Part shown: piece after piece, positions 1 through 12,881 of the stretch
How the letters are laid out: every line of letters begins with the position of its first letter
Position numbering within the stretch: the first letter of the stretch is position 1
DNA from: Ligustrum vulgare
Taxonomy: Eukaryota; Streptophyta; Magnoliopsida; Lamiales; Oleaceae
DNA length: 64,000 bases
Assembly: GCA_963555705.1 (NCBI GenBank)
Contig: OY743180.1
Span: forward strand, 31,156,129-31,220,128
Direction of reading: 5' to 3'
Made by a program: the position numbers and the translations under genes
Notes under the pieces: generated by a model
Told to the model about the DNA's origin: nothing
What the model saw: only the letters and a program-made list of their open reading frames with translations
The model's database searches: none

Positions 1-726
1 CACGATAGAATTGAATTGATGTTCTGAAATGTTAAAGTGAAAGTTTGAAATTTTTGAAATTTTTGAAAATTTAAAGTGAATGGGGATATATATTTTGAAG
101 TATCTAAAACATTTCATATCATGAGTATACATCACATGCATGAAGTTTACTTATAGAGCTTTAGCTCACCCCCTTCATTTTCCTCCACAGTTTAGGTGAT
201 GAAAATTAGGTAATCTTAGGAGAGTGCTTTGTGGCAGATTCAAGTAGTTTTACAAATATTCTTTTTAAAATAAATTAAAATTTGAATGTGCTTAAGTTCT
301 TCATTTATTAGTTTGTTATTCGTTCATTATTGAAATTGTTTGTTTGGATTTAGTTTTAATTATGTTATGGTATATTATTAATGGTTAGATTATCTCTTAT
401 TTCATTGTTAAAGTTTATTGATTTGAAATTATTATATTGAGGAGTTTGTGATTGATTTTTGAGTAGTTTGGTGATGTTGAAGTTGATTTATGAATTATGG
501 TTGGATACTAGATACTGAATGAGTTTAGGTTTATGTTTTAAAATGGTTGTAATGTCCATCTACATTTTGGCTAAATCTAATTTATAGGGGAGACTCTACT
601 GAGATTTCTGTAGAGTTTTATAAAATAAAAATAAAATTTTTAGTACTTAAAATGATTTATTTCTATGTATAAAGTAAAATGAAGTTAACATGTCTAGGTT
701 TAAGATATTAAACTTGGGGTGTTACA
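1..726 (-). mobile_element. Chromovirus-type gypsy LTR, truncated by window edge
   Basis: The minus strand begins TGTAACACCCC at 726, the usual start of plant Tekay/Del-type chromovirus LTRs. About 550 bp inside, the minus strand reads GGGTGAGCTAAAGCTCT, also common in those LTRs. No polypurine tract lies immediately right of 726, so this is not the 3' LTR of a minus-strand element; it is either a 5' LTR whose body lies left of the window or a solo LTR. The sequence is AT-rich with no coding capacity. Family assignment rests on the terminal motif alone. Confidence 0.6.
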
Positions 727-3409
727 CTTCAGATCCCTGAAAAATAGTTAGACCCATCTGTATTAGCTTGTACGAATAATACTAGTATGATTTTTGTGGT
801 AGTAGTAGCATTACGAGGATACATCCAATTAAAGGTAAATAAGAAAATATAGGATATATTTAATTGAAATTGAAATTGTCCTATTAGGCGGGTGTTTTTG
901 ATGCTAAATAACATTACTCTTTTTTATAGAATGGAAGTGGAACATAACATAAATATGACATGTAAAAGAAGAAAGTATACACATTATTTGAAGCAACATT
1001 TAAATCAATAGTTGCTAATGGTCCATTTGGTAAAAGTGTTTGACCATTTATGGGTTTCACCCATTTGTATGTCCTAGCCATATATGATTCCCCCCTTACG
1101 GTTTAAATTGATGCAAGTGTGGTAGAGTGAAAGAACAAAAAGCTACAACCGCTTGTTTTCTCCCCCTCGTTCTTTGTGGTTGTTTGTGAGAAACAAGTGA
1201 GGCAACATGAGTTCATCTTATCTTCTCCTTGTGAGTTCCACGTTCATCTTCCTTTGTGGGACTCTTTGATCCATTGTGAAGATTCTTGGTGGTGTGATAT
1301 TTCAACACGTTGTATCAGAACAAGGCATTAATGTTATTATCGTGGGAAAGCCATCAGCAAGTAGGATTTGTGCAGAAAATTTGGTTGAAAAACTTCAATT
1401 GAGGATAGCAAAGCATTTTTGGGCCAAATTAGAGGTCTACAAAGTAAATAAGATAATATTCTGACTATAGATGACGAGAAGAAGTTTCTTGATCAACGCA
1501 TGCAGGGTATGAGGAAGATTCTAGCATTGGTCCCTAAAAATTGTTTTTTCCTAGCTTTATTTAGACCTGGTGGTGGCTTTAGTTTTGTGTCTCATTGAAT
1601 ATGTTGAAATCTAGATAGTTTTTCCCTTTAATATTCGATTATTGGATGTCATTTTTTTTATTGCACTTGCTAAATGTTTTATGGCGAACATTAGTGGATC
1701 TTATGTTGTAAAAAATTCATCTATCATTTTATTATGTACTAACAAATTGGTCCGCTAGGTATTATGTTCTTTCTTTTTAATTATTATAATTAAAGCTATT
1801 ATGTGGGATATCTATTTTCTTTTCACATTAGAGATTATCTTGGAATGAAAATGTGGAGTGGAGTGGTGTGAGAAGTCAGGAGCCTTGTTTCTCTTCTTTG
1901 TTACGTCCTTTGTGGGCTACCTGTGTGGTGAGAAAGTGTTAGGCAGTCAGGTTCTTCTACTTTCTGAGAGTCTTCTTATTAGCCTCCATTTCTTTCTTCC
2001 TTCCTTTGTGGGCATGCTATTGTTGGGTTTGGCAATGAGTGTTCTCTCATTTTAGTGTGTGTGATAGATGCATTAGTAATAAGTGTGCTAGCCAGTAATA
2101 TTGAGATGAGATGCTTGATGGTGCACTGGTCACATGTACAGGGGATGTGGAATGTGACATTAAGATCACGAGAAGTAAGGTGGTTAAATGTGTTTTGGGT
2201 ATATCTATTGTGGATTTTTTTCTTATTTGTGAGACTTCTTCTAGAAATCATCTATCTATTAGATGTTGAATAGGTAGAGTAAGAGAGACACTCCTATCAT
2301 ATCTGTTAGGTGGAGAGCCATTATCCATTTAGGTTGAGAGATGTGATGTGGTGATAGAGGAACATCCATAGTTTGAGGATCTTAGTGGATTACAAGTTAG
2401 ACATGAGGGTTGAACAATCTAGGGCACATAGTTAGCGATGAGATGATAGATGTGTTCTAGGATGTGAGCTATACAGAATATGATAGGGTAATCTTTTCTT
2501 AGGGTCATTTGCATTTATTACACGTGTTGAACGTGTCATTTGTATTTGTTGAATGTTTTGACTTTTTTAGTTAAATTGATGTTAATTTTAAGTAATCTGT
2601 ATGATGAATTTGTTGAAAAGATATGAATTTTACCCTGTGGTGTGTTTCTCGTCGCATGTGTAGTGTCACTAATAATTTTATATTATTATACACTTTTGAT
2701 AGTCCAATTTATTAATGTAGTATATTTACATTGTGTTTAGCATAACATCTGTTGTTTTTCTAAAGCATTTAATTTCCTAGCAAGGAGTAAATTCATAGTT
2801 TAGCTCACTATGTGTTTGGGTTGTACTTGAATTTGAAATTAGCCCTATATGAGTACAATTAGCAAGTATTGTAGGGTATGGTACGGTATGATATGGTATG
2901 TTTCGATTGTGAGACATCAATAAGGTCTGTAAATTCCATTTTTTTATTAAATCACCTTGATTTGGAAAATACTAAATTTGTTTTTGTTGGCTTGCATGTA
3001 TATTGAGTATTAGTGGGGGGGGGGGGGGTTTAATTTTAATTTTAATTTTTTTTTGTATTTTATATTTTATATTTTGTTGATATCCAATAAGTCTCGGATG
3101 TTATGATGTTAATCAAATGAGTTATATTTCACATGCTTCGTCAAAGGTTTAATTAGCACCTAGAGTCGAAAAGGAAATTACATCTAGACCCGCTTTTAAA
3201 CATTTAAATTCAAAAAATAAGGTCAAACTTAAATAAATTCAATTTTCACGTTCTAATAAGATTTTTATAATTAATTAATAAATTGGAATAATCTAAAATT
3301 AAATTAATTATTCAACCCAAAGTCACACAACACAACTGCAAACCCTAATTATTTTCTCTTATATTTCTATATACATCAAAAAAAATCGAATCCATTCTCC
3401 CTCATCCTA
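727..3409. other. Unassigned AT-rich sequence, no supported gene
   Basis: Open frames here are short and show no recognisable domain or codon pattern. At about 1308-1325 a TTGTATCAGAACAAGG stretch resembles a degraded initiator-tRNA primer-binding site of a copia-type element, but no gag follows it. A run of 15 G lies at 3014-3028. I see no host gene in this stretch. Confidence 0.5.
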
Positions 3410-4140
3410 ACCCGATCAGTCTCTACCTCGGCACATCTGCCCATTTCCTCCACGACCACACACACCGTCGTCGGAATGTTGTCGGAGGAGGAGTTTCAAG
3501 GTACAGCGGCGCCACAACTGAAATGAGGCAACAACGCCGTTGTGCCTGCTTCCATCACAACGGCGCCCTTGCAGCGACATCTCGATTATAGTTTACTATC
3601 TCTCCTTAATCTCATCTCTTTCTATCTCGCGTGTGGGGTGTGGTGCTGGTGAAGATAGTGCTGGTGTTGGTGTTGGTGTTGGGGCTGCACGATGGGGTAG
3701 TGTTGTATGATGTCTGGGTGTTGTGGATCTATGATGGAAGTGGTGCTGGATCGATGGATCTGTGACCGTGTGGGTGAATTTCAAGGATCTACGATGTGGT
3801 GATGGTTATGAGGTGGCTATGGGTGGTGATGGAAGAATGTTGTCCAGTGCTACTTGTTGACGGGTTTCAAGAGACTGTTTTACAGCAGCAGTTTATTTTT
3901 TTTCTTTGGTTGGGGGCTTCGCGACGGCGTTGGGAGGGTGGTGGTGGACTGGTGGTGCTTAGTTGGTGCCGCCTGATATGTTGTGGTGGTGATGGGTTTC
4001 AAGAGTTGGGCCGCCGCTGCGACGACAGCGTTGGGAGTTTGGTGGTGGTGGCAGCGACTTTGGGAGGGGATGGTGGCGACGGCAGCGACGACGAAAGTAA
4101 TATTGGTGGACTGGTGGTGATGAGTTGGTGCCTGTCGATC
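3410..4140. repeat. GC-rich GGTGG-type block next to a GTGAC array
   Basis: This block departs sharply from its AT-rich surroundings. Its second half (about 3620-4140) is dominated by GGTGGT and GTTGGTG runs that give long but low-complexity open frames on both strands, so no protein is called. It runs straight into the GTGAC array at 4141. The same order, in inverse orientation, occurs at 33440-31190, which suggests both are copies of one repeat family rather than an exon. Confidence 0.4.
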
Positions 4141-4415
4141 TTAAAATTGTGACTTAAAAATATTTGTGACTGTTAAACCGTGCCCTAATAATCTAACAAT
4201 TGTGGCTTAAAACATTCTTGACCTAAAAATAACTAGGGATCGATAAATTTAAAACATGTGACCTTGAAATTGTTATTACGAAGTAAAAAAAATTGTTATT
4301 GTGACGTAAAATGATTTGCATTTTGTGACCTTGAAATCTGTGACCTACTATTTTTAATAATTTGTGATCTAAAAGATTTGCTTTTTGTGACCTAAAATTA
4401 TATTGCTTTGTGACC
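4141..4415 (+). repeat. Short degenerate GTGAC-rich array
   Basis: TGTGAC or GTGACC recurs about every 25-40 bases, separated by A/T-rich linkers such as TTAAAA. The motif matches the larger arrays at 15215-16930 (same strand) and 31190-32840 (opposite strand), though this copy lacks the G-rich runs of the first. Confidence 0.5.
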
Positions 4416-4700
4416 TCAACATATATAATTAATAAATATTTTTAATTATTTAATTTAATTCATTAAATATAATTATAACCTGTTTTTTGAATTTTTTTTA
4501 ATTTATATCTTAAAATTGAAATTGTATATAGTAAATGCCTTATATATGTTTTTTCCCAGAGTTGAAACCCTAACCAATAATGTGATCCATCCATTTTAAG
4601 TATTAGTCCATTAATAGGTTTGAGGTCCATTTATACTATCATGGCCCATTTGTGTGCCCTAGTTATTTGGTTTATATAGGGACATTTACAAAAATACTTA

Positions 4701-5581
4701 GACCCTATTCTCTTTACTGTTTTCAACTCGTTTTGAGTTTTCGATTTTCGGAAATATCGAAAATGCGTTCACTTTGCCCATTTTCAGAAATTCGTTTTCC
4801 AAAAAAAAAAAAAAAAATACAAAGAAAACTCAAAACGAGTTTATTGCGTTTTGGATATTTTGTGTTATTTTGGACCAAAACGCTAATTTTGAACCCTTTT
4901 TTTTTTTTTGTAAATGTGAGACACTTCATTCACTTGAAGTTCTTATATTATTTTTTCATTATATATAGATTCATGTCAAGATTTTTTTTTTTTAATTTTA
5001 TTTTTTGTTTGCAAATGTGATACACTTCCTTCACTTGAAATTCTTATATTATTTTACCATTATATATAGACCTATGTTAAAGATTTTTTTTTGTAAATGT
5101 GAGACATTTCAATCACTTGAAATTCTTATGTTATTTTTCCATTATATATAGATCCACGTTAAGAATTTTTTTTTTTTTTTTTGTAAATGTGAGACACTTC
5201 CTACACTTGAAACTCTTATGTTATTTTTCCATTATATATAGATTCATGTTAAGATTTTGTTAGTATGGGGTTGGATTTTTGTTTAGCTGAAATTATATTA
5301 ATGATAAATTTATTGACATAGAGAACTAACTGATTTATTGACATTAAAATTAATGTAATTCAACAAATCAACCATTTTTTACATATAAAATATCACAAAA
5401 TAAATATATTAGAAAATTACAAAGTAAACGCATTTTTTAGTTTTCTATTTTTGAAAACAGTTTTTCAAAATTACAAAGAGAACATGTTTTCAGTAATCCC
5501 AAAACAAACAACCAAAATTCAAAATTCAAAACAAAATCCAAAACTCAAAATTCAAAATCAAAATACAAAGAGAACGGCCCC
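4701..5581. mobile_element. Inverted-repeat element with TTA duplications (PIF/Harbinger-like)
   Basis: This 881 bp element begins GACCCTATTCTCTTTACTG and ends with AAAGAGAACGGCCCC, imperfect terminal inverted repeats. TTA flanks both ends (4698-4700 and 5582-5584). TWA duplications plus GGGCC-type termini are typical of PIF/Harbinger MITEs. There is no transposase. The interior holds four tandem units of about 90 bp. A second copy lies inverted at 29661-30536 with the same order of blocks. Confidence 0.7.
4909..5262. repeat. Four tandem units of about 90 bp inside the inverted-repeat element
   Basis: Each unit starts near TGTAAATGTGAGACACTTC, continues with CACTTGAA and CATTATATATAGAT, and ends in a T-run of variable length. 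Units begin near 4909, 5010, 5090 and 5182. Variation in the T-runs accounts for most length differences. Four equivalent units are present in the inverted copy at about 29975-30330, so the amplification predates the split of the two copies. Confidence 0.75.
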
Positions 5582-5584
5582 TTA

Positions 5585-7344
5585 ACTTCTTATATCAAAA
5601 CTGAAATTTACTTCCTTTAAAAAGTATTACAATATGATTCTTTTCAGATTTTTTTGATTTATTGAAATTATTTTCTTTAAAGGTATCAGAATTTGATATT
5701 TCTCAAATTTTTATAATACTTTTCAAATTTTTGTGATACTTTTTACTTTTGTTTTATGAAACTTATGATATTTTTCGCGAATTTTTTTATGATATCTTTC
5801 ATTGGTGCAAGTCATTTTCAATATTTTTTATCATGTAGTGAAAATCAATTTTGATAAGAAAAGTAATTGTAAGTAATTAATCCATTTATATTTGTGTCGT
5901 CTCTTCCTATTGTGACTTGGTAAAGTGTATAGATTTTCACCACTCGTTGTGAGATTCTTTTCTCTAGGTGAGTTTTGGTTTAGGAAACCTTTGTGGATTG
6001 TTTGGTCGAGTTTATTGGTGTTGGGTTTACCTTGTTGGTGTGTGGGAAGGTTGATAGAAACTGAGTCTTCTACATTGGTGTCAATTTAAGGCCTCTCTTT
6101 TACACATTGAAGATCATTGGTAGGTTGTTAGTGGAATTGAAGCATAAATACCAACAATTATATTTAACATGCTTTTTTTTGATAAAAATATTGTATTTAT
6201 AAATAGAGAATGTAATGTTTTCGAGGTAAAATATATAATTGAAAAATGATTTGAGAAATGTGTGTAATTAAAAAGTGATTTGAAAAAATGTATTTTTATA
6301 AATAATTTAACAAATACAAGAAGTTAATATTTCCAATAATTTTAGGGTCAAGTACATGAATATTTTTGCCACCCTTTACATTTATTTGGTGCAAGGTTGA
6401 GGTAAGAAAAGGCGGAGGGTGGGGGCAGGCCTGGGGCAATGATTTTTTTTTTAAAATATGTATGATTTAAGTAGGAAAAAGAAATTTGTTCCTCTGGACC
6501 CGCTTCGGACGACAAGTATATCCTAATTATTAGCCAACCATATCGATCATTTTAATTTTCTCCTAGGGAGCACGGAAGCATCTACGAATCAAGTGTTTCC
6601 TTTCGAAAGCGTTTCGAAAACTTGAAAACTCCACGAAAACTTGAAAATGAGTTTCTTATTTTTTAATTAATATTAGAAACTCTATGAAATCTTTTAAAAA
6701 ACTTTGAGGAAACTTTACGTGAATTTTTTTTACATATTTCATTCAAAAAAATAAGTAATCATCGAAACTAACTATTAACTTTCGATGAAAAAAAAACAAA
6801 TTCAAAATATGTTGAAGATTTGGTTTTTTCACAGTAACTACGTCTTCTATCAAGGAGAAGTCCAAAATACTATGTCAATGAAAACTAAAATGTAAGATAT
6901 AATTGAATATCAGTTTGACTCTTTTGAAGATATTAGAATACTTGATATTTCAAATCTTTTTTAAATGAACCAGAGATGAAGATCATGTTATTTAATGATC
7001 ATGTTGATACCGGTGATAATGTTATAAATGTTGATAGCGATAATGCATTTGAGTAAATTTGATTCTAGTATTAATGTTATTAATATTATTTGATTGCAGT
7101 ATTTTTATTATTAAAATTATATCAAATAATTTTTGAAGTTAGATATTGTATTTAAATAAATAAATAATAAATTAATTTTAATATAATTTTTTCATAACAT
7201 TTCGTTTCCTACATTTTTCAAAAATCATGTTTCCCGTTTCGTTTTCCGTTCCCGTTTCCGTGCTAACTATTTTTCTCATGTGTGAAACCCTTAATTTCTC
7301 GAAAATAATAAACAGAAACTAGCAATGGTAAATCTGTAATATAG
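5585..7344. other. Unassigned AT-rich sequence
   Basis: I see no coding region, RNA gene or clear transposon end here. Open frames are short and composed of low-complexity AT-rich codons. Confidence 0.5.
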
Positions 7345-7647
7345 CTAAACTCTTTCTGTCAACTTTTCCGTAGGTGGGAGTTTCTGAATTGCAACATCAT
7401 CATGAGGATCAGAATCCGCTGCATTTTCATGAAAATCTTTCTCTTCACCTTCAGGAAGTATATGCTTTTCTTCATCTTTGGTTAAACTTACAGGAATTCT
7501 ATGGTTTTCTTCTTCATTTGCTGCTCTCTCTTCTCCTGAAAGTAATATTATACATGATTTACAGAATTTTAACAGGAAAATAAAATTATAAGTTAGAAAA
7601 TCTGTGATTACCATACCTACTATTCCAGTTGCATTTTGATTTCCCAT
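7345..7647 (-). CDS. Possible two-exon small acidic protein, unknown function
   Basis: Exon 1 (7617-7647) encodes MGNQNATGIV and ends in G before GTATGG; exon 2 (7345-7535) begins after a pyrimidine-rich TTTCAG acceptor and reads in frame to a stop. The 81 bp intron is AT-rich, as expected for a plant. The 73-residue product is hydrophilic and acidic, with EEEN, KDEEKH and EGEEKD clusters and no membrane segment or known domain. The start is uncertain: an acceptor-like TTGCAG lies about 30 bases upstream, so exon 1 could be the tail of a longer, unrecognised transcript. It may also be a gene fragment. I do not recognise the family. Confidence 0.3.
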   Translation of the reverse strand: MGNQNATGIVGMVITDFLTYNFIFLLKFCKSCIILLSGEERAANEEENHRIPVSLTKDEEKHILPEGEEKDFHENAADSDPHDDVAIQKLPPTEKLTERV

Positions 7648-8844
7648 CTCATTTTTTCATCTTCAACCGAACTATTCCTGCAATTGAAATAGTTTAATGT
7701 TGAATTTATGAACAATTGAAATTTATTAGGATGAAATTCCGTGCCCTAATGATGATTATAATCATTTTCGCATGTTAATAGTGAGGTTGCCAGAGTGTTG
7801 ATAGGCGTGGCCACTTTGTCATGTTTGCTTAAAGCACAAGAATTTTTATACACCCTTTTATCAACTTAAGGTCCACAAAGATGACTACAAAAATCATATA
7901 TAACGTGTAAGTTGATCAACCTCCTTCAAATTTTTAGACACGGTAAATTTATTTATTCAAATTTTGTTTTCAATACGTATGGTCTCTCTCTCTCTTTTTT
8001 TTTTAATTGAATATATAAATTGTATCTAGATTGAGGCTAAGAATTTAGTTTCTGTTGGGGATTAAACTTTAATCCTTGCATACAAGAGAGATAATAAATA
8101 AAATGAAATCTCAAACACGCAAAAAATAATCACAAACATATATTGGGAATTTTTAATTATAATGGAGGAGGTTAAAAGATTTTACATACAGCTTGGAGTC
8201 ATGTTTACACAAGAACGATACTCCGTAAATTCTTCAACTTTAGTACATTTTTTATAAAAGTTGATGAAATGTATAATTGAAAATTGATAAAAGTTATGGC
8301 CTTTGAAATATTAGTTAAAATTATTTGTTAACTCTAACTTAAATTTTTATCAACTTTTTTAGCTAAACCAAAATTTAAAGGTGCTAATTAACTAATATTT
8401 TTAAAAGCAAATATTCCTATACACTTTCTCCCTAACATTGAGACTCTGCAATTATGAATTTCAGTTAAACAAGCAAAAGATGACTTGAGGGTGGCAAAAG
8501 ATGTTTATAAGAAATTGTTTTGTCCCCACAACTTTTTTTTCTTACAAAGATTATTGTACTTTGCTAAAAACAATGTTTCATCAAGATATTCTCATCCTTT
8601 TTTTTTTTTTCCAGGACAGCCACATTCTAGTAGTTGAGCCAGCAAAACTTAAAAAAAAAATTACAGGATGCTTTTTGCAGCTTGCTGCTGTGTCCTTTAG
8701 GAACATATCTATCCGTCCCTAGAATTTATTAGATATTGTTTGTATGCAGAAATCAACTTTGATACACTCACAATATGCGTGATAATGAGGTTGACAATTA
8801 ACTTATACAGCACAATCATATTTTCACACATCACATCATCTTTT
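7648..8844. other. Unassigned AT-rich sequence
   Basis: No gene is supported. A CT-rich run lies near 7984-8003. Short frames near 8500-8720 are low-complexity and unconvincing. Confidence 0.5.
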
Positions 8845-9000
8845 AAATCAACAAATACAATACTTCCAAATAACCTAATTGTCATCTTCATTGTCAGCAT
8901 AATTGTTCAAGTAGGAATGATAAAATTATGAATTTTGAATCAACAAATACAATACTTCCCTTCCAAGATTTGAATGATAAAATTATGAAGTTTGCGAGGA
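8845..9000. repeat. Imperfect tandem duplication of about 90 bp
   Basis: ATCAACAAATACAATACTTCC occurs twice about 92 bases apart, and each copy is followed by AATGATAAAATTATGAA near its end. The two units are partly diverged. The duplication lies just left of the Athila-like LTR region. Confidence 0.55.
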
Positions 9001-9640
9001 ATAGGTTGTGCAGAGGTTCTCAAGTCATGCATGAGAGGTAGTCTTTATAGGTTGCTGAAGAAGTTTAGGCAATTAACACAAGAAATTGCGTATGGGCCTG
9101 TTCCCGAGCTAGGCCTGTGCACGGTCGCTCAAAAGAAAATGCAATGGCTGCGCAGGCTATCAAAATGTGGTTCTATTGATTTGACAATTGGATGCACGGC
9201 CCCCAAATGCAAAAGGCATGACCGTCCAGGTTTAATCTTCCAGTGACTTTTCATTTTTCAAAAAAATGTTTAAGTAGGTCCTCAATCTTTAATCGCCCAC
9301 AAGTCCTTTATCTTCCAATTGATGCATTTCAGTCCCGATATTCTCAAATCTCTTCAAATCTTTCTTCCAACTTCTCTTAATATTCGATTGAACATTCCAA
9401 CATTGATTTCTAGTACTTTGCACTTCTAGTAAATCTCGGTTGACATGATTATCCTACATTTGTACAATTTAGCTCCAATTATAACCCAAATGCACATTAT
9501 TTGCCTCAATTACACAATTCACTTGATTTTGGGGTAATTCCTAGAATATAAACAATTATGTAGACTTTATTCTAAAACGAAAATAAATAATTCTAATTTA
9601 GGTATAATAATAATAAGTGTATAAAATACACTTATCATAT
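9001..9640 (-). mobile_element. 3' LTR start of a decayed Athila-like gypsy element
   Basis: Read on the minus strand, a purine-rich GTTTGGGGGTA tract (9641-9652) is followed at 9640 by TGATAAGTGTATTTTATACAC, a normal LTR start with TG. This is the expected layout of polypurine tract then 3' LTR for a minus-strand element, and it agrees in direction with the gag-protease remnants at 12.9-13.9 kb. The far end of the LTR, left of 9640, could not be located; 9001 is a placeholder. Confidence 0.5.
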
Positions 9641-9652
9641 ACCCCCAAACTA
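9641..9652 (-). other. Polypurine tract of the Athila-like element
   Basis: The minus strand reads AGTTTGGGGGTA immediately before the TGATAAG LTR start. A polypurine tract primes plus-strand synthesis and sits directly upstream of the 3' LTR. Confidence 0.55.
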
Positions 9653-12600
9653 GAATTATTGTTCGCCATTGAACAAAGTAAAACGAAACAATAGAAAACA
9701 AAGATGTATATAGCAATTATTTTTGCCTTTTGTCACTTATTTACCATATGCCTCAAAAGTCGAGATCAAAATCATACATTAAAAAAGAACTTTATACAAC
9801 ACAATAATAGTTCTAATTATCTCATGCTAGACTTCTAAGTGTGTGTAGGAATAGTCAAGGTCAAACGCAAATTTGTACAAGAACATACTTAACATAGTGT
9901 TGCGTGTTATGCAAGAGCTAGGACAAATCACATGTGGTCATCCTACGATATTCTAATGATTTACCTTACAACGCTCATGGATAATCACAATTGTTTGCTT
10001 TTCTCTGAAATCCCATGGTTCCCTCTATAGTGGATTCTAAATATTTTTACATTGCATTTTTGTTTTTACTCAAGACAGTTAGGATTATAAATAATATGCA
10101 TGCAAAACAAGCTGCTGGTAAGCAATCTCCAATTCCACACATCTAATTTTCAAAGTTCAAGTCAACAAATTTTATACCATGCACTTTATTATTTTATCGA
10201 CGACTTTTTCTTTTTATTGTCCTTATCTTTTACCATCTTTGTATAATACTTTTTTCATTTTCTTTCTATGTGACTCCTTTAGTAAGTTTTAGGTCTATGA
10301 CTCACAAGCCAGACTACTTTAGGGCACTAGGTTCAGAGAACCCCTCAAACTTAATAACCTGAGTTACAAAGGCGACAAAGAAAAGTTAAAAGATATTTGA
10401 TTGTCTTATGTGTAAGTCCACTCTTCCTTAAACTTTTTAATTGACCCATATAACAAGCTTTGAACAGATAACTCTCAATTTAGTTGAATTTAGGGTACCA
10501 ATTCTTAACACCCTCACAAGCTTACTTGCTCGAGTCAAAAATGTTACGTATAGTGGAATAAGGCATTTAGCATTTTCTTTTTTATGCTCATACTAGTTTA
10601 TACTCTTTGAAAAAACCCTTTCAGCCAAAAGTACAAAACCAAGAATCACACCAAAAGTACAAAACCAAGAATCACATACCCTCAACCCATCAATACATGC
10701 ATATACTAACATTTTCACTCCTAAACTTCTTCTTGAGCGGTTTGGTTCTAATTTAAGGTCGGGATGTCTATAGATCAAATTTTTGGAATTGAATAGTCAT
10801 CCCTGTATTCAAGTTGCATGAATATACCCCCACCAATATCAAACACACTCCTACATAAGTCATAATTCAACAATGGCTATATGCGCAAAATTATAAAAAT
10901 CTAACATGGGTAATTAGTCAATAAAAATCAACTTTTCATGTTGTCCATTATTCTCACTAAAGCATAAAATTTACCCAAACTATGTCCTAGGCAATAAACG
11001 TAGCAACAAAAAATATCAAATTTTTAATTTTTTTTTTCAGCAAATCAAATAAATGCATAAGAGTGAAATAATCGAATGAGTACAAAAGAATGAGATTCCC
11101 ACCTCCAAACTAGAAGTATACATTGTCCTTAATATATTTCGAAAAGATATTACAATTGAGCTCAAAATAAGGATAATGGTTCAATTACTTATCGGGTTTG
11201 GAGAGGTAATATCATTGCTTTGAGCTTTACTTGATGTTCCTTAGACGCTTCGACCCATTTCCAGCTGTCCATGTTCGATCGACGTGTTTTCAAATTGTAT
11301 TCCATGCAAATGAGAAATAAATAACATTAGAATGCATCTAGATTTCATAAAAATTAAAGAAGTCAACCAAACACCCCCAAACTAGGACTTAGAAAAATTT
11401 TAAAATTTTTGAAAAATTGGTCGACCACTGATGTTCAGCCCTGACATCATAAAGAAAAATAAAAATTTCCTCAAGCAACCTTAGGGCATATGAAAGTATA
11501 TAACATTTTCTACAATATATCAAAAACTTGGCACATTTGAAGCTCATTTAGGTCACTGAAACATATGGTTAAGTAGTGACCATAGGCTGGAAATCAAGTG
11601 CAGTGGATGCATTGTACTTGCAATTGACCTTGCAGTGGGTGTATTGGTGTCCCATTTGAGTTTAATGCCTTGAATCTGTTTAATGTGTGAAAGAATAATT
11701 GCACATACAATGTATAACATGTGGTTAAGATGATCATCCAAAAATATTTGTAAAACTCAATGAAAAACTCAATGAGGCATTTAATGAAACACTTGGTGTG
11801 CATGATTGCAGAACAATAAAAATCAAAGTGTTTGGAAGTTTGGATTTGTCCAAAAATTTTCACCTATTCAAGTATAATCATATACACCAATCGTTAGCCT
11901 ATCTCATGCTTCAACTATGCACACAATTAAAATTCTACAAAATTATAAAAACCCTTAAAATTTGCAAATTTTCCAAGTGAAAGAAGAAATTCATACCTTT
12001 TGAGAGAATTTAAATGTGGTGTGAATGTGTATGACGTTCAATTCCATGTGACAATGTGCAAAATAGGTGGTACAAGAAGTGGAGGTGAATTTTGAGAAGA
12101 GTTATTTTTGAAAAATATCTTCCTATGTTTAAAAACTGTCGAATTGCCTCCACGATACCGTGCAGTGTAAAACTATACGAATTGCTGATTTGAATGTCCA
12201 ATGTGCGGCCACCTAACTTGAAAGGTGGTGGCCGCGTAGTACTCTGACTGAAGCTTAAAAATTTTGAACTTTTGAATTTCAAACTCAAATTTCGACCCCA
12301 AAACACCTCGTGATTCTTGCACTCAACTATCAACACTTTGTTCATGTTTTAAACTAAGATGTCATGAATATTGTTTATGATTTAAAACTTGCAATTCAAG
12401 CATGCAATGTGGACCAAACTTTACATGGAATTATGTTATACAAGTTCAGTATGCATCCAACTATGAATTCATGTTTTAGGCCAAGAATTGATGATGATCT
12501 TGATGTACATACTCAAACTATGATTATGAACTTATCAACTACTCAATGTGGTGCCTAAAATGTTATGCTAATTGATAAGTCACGCATGCTAAAAATATGT

Positions 12601-12881
12601 TAATAAACTAAAAATGCAATAAAAATTATAAAACTACTAGTAAAGCAATAAATAAAGCATAATAAATAAATGATAGAACGTTGGGTTATCTCCCAACAAG
12701 CGCTCTATTTAAAGTCTAAAGCTTGACTTTTGGCAAACTTCATCATGGTGGCTTGAAATTTGGAGTTGATATCTCATCTTCCTCCCGAACTCTACATTCA
12801 AAATGCTCCCAATAGCGAAGGTGTTCTTCCACCTTTATTTTAGAACAATTTTTCAGCTATGGATTATGAGAATCCATTTGA
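9653..12881 (-). mobile_element. Non-coding interior of the Athila-like element
   Basis: Between the protease remnant and the polypurine tract no reverse transcriptase, RNase H or integrase can be found, so pol is deleted or unrecognisable. Near 12685-12715 the plus strand reads GGGTTATCTCCCAACAAGCG, a stretch often found downstream of the coding region in Athila-group elements. The remainder is AT-rich with no supported frame; an env-like remnant cannot be excluded. Confidence 0.4.

Noticed and set aside
1276..1464. 62-codon frame after a primer-site-like sequence
   Set aside because: It has no gag similarity, no LTR could be defined upstream, and it is too short to support.
3796..4152. A 118-codon frame in the GGTGG-rich block
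   Set aside because: It is low-complexity Gly/Val/Trp sequence produced by a repeat, and equally long frames occur on the other strand.
8992..9246. 84-codon frame beginning MRGIGCAEVLKSC
   Set aside because: It has no recognisable domain and lies within or next to the Athila-like LTR region, so it is probably repeat sequence.
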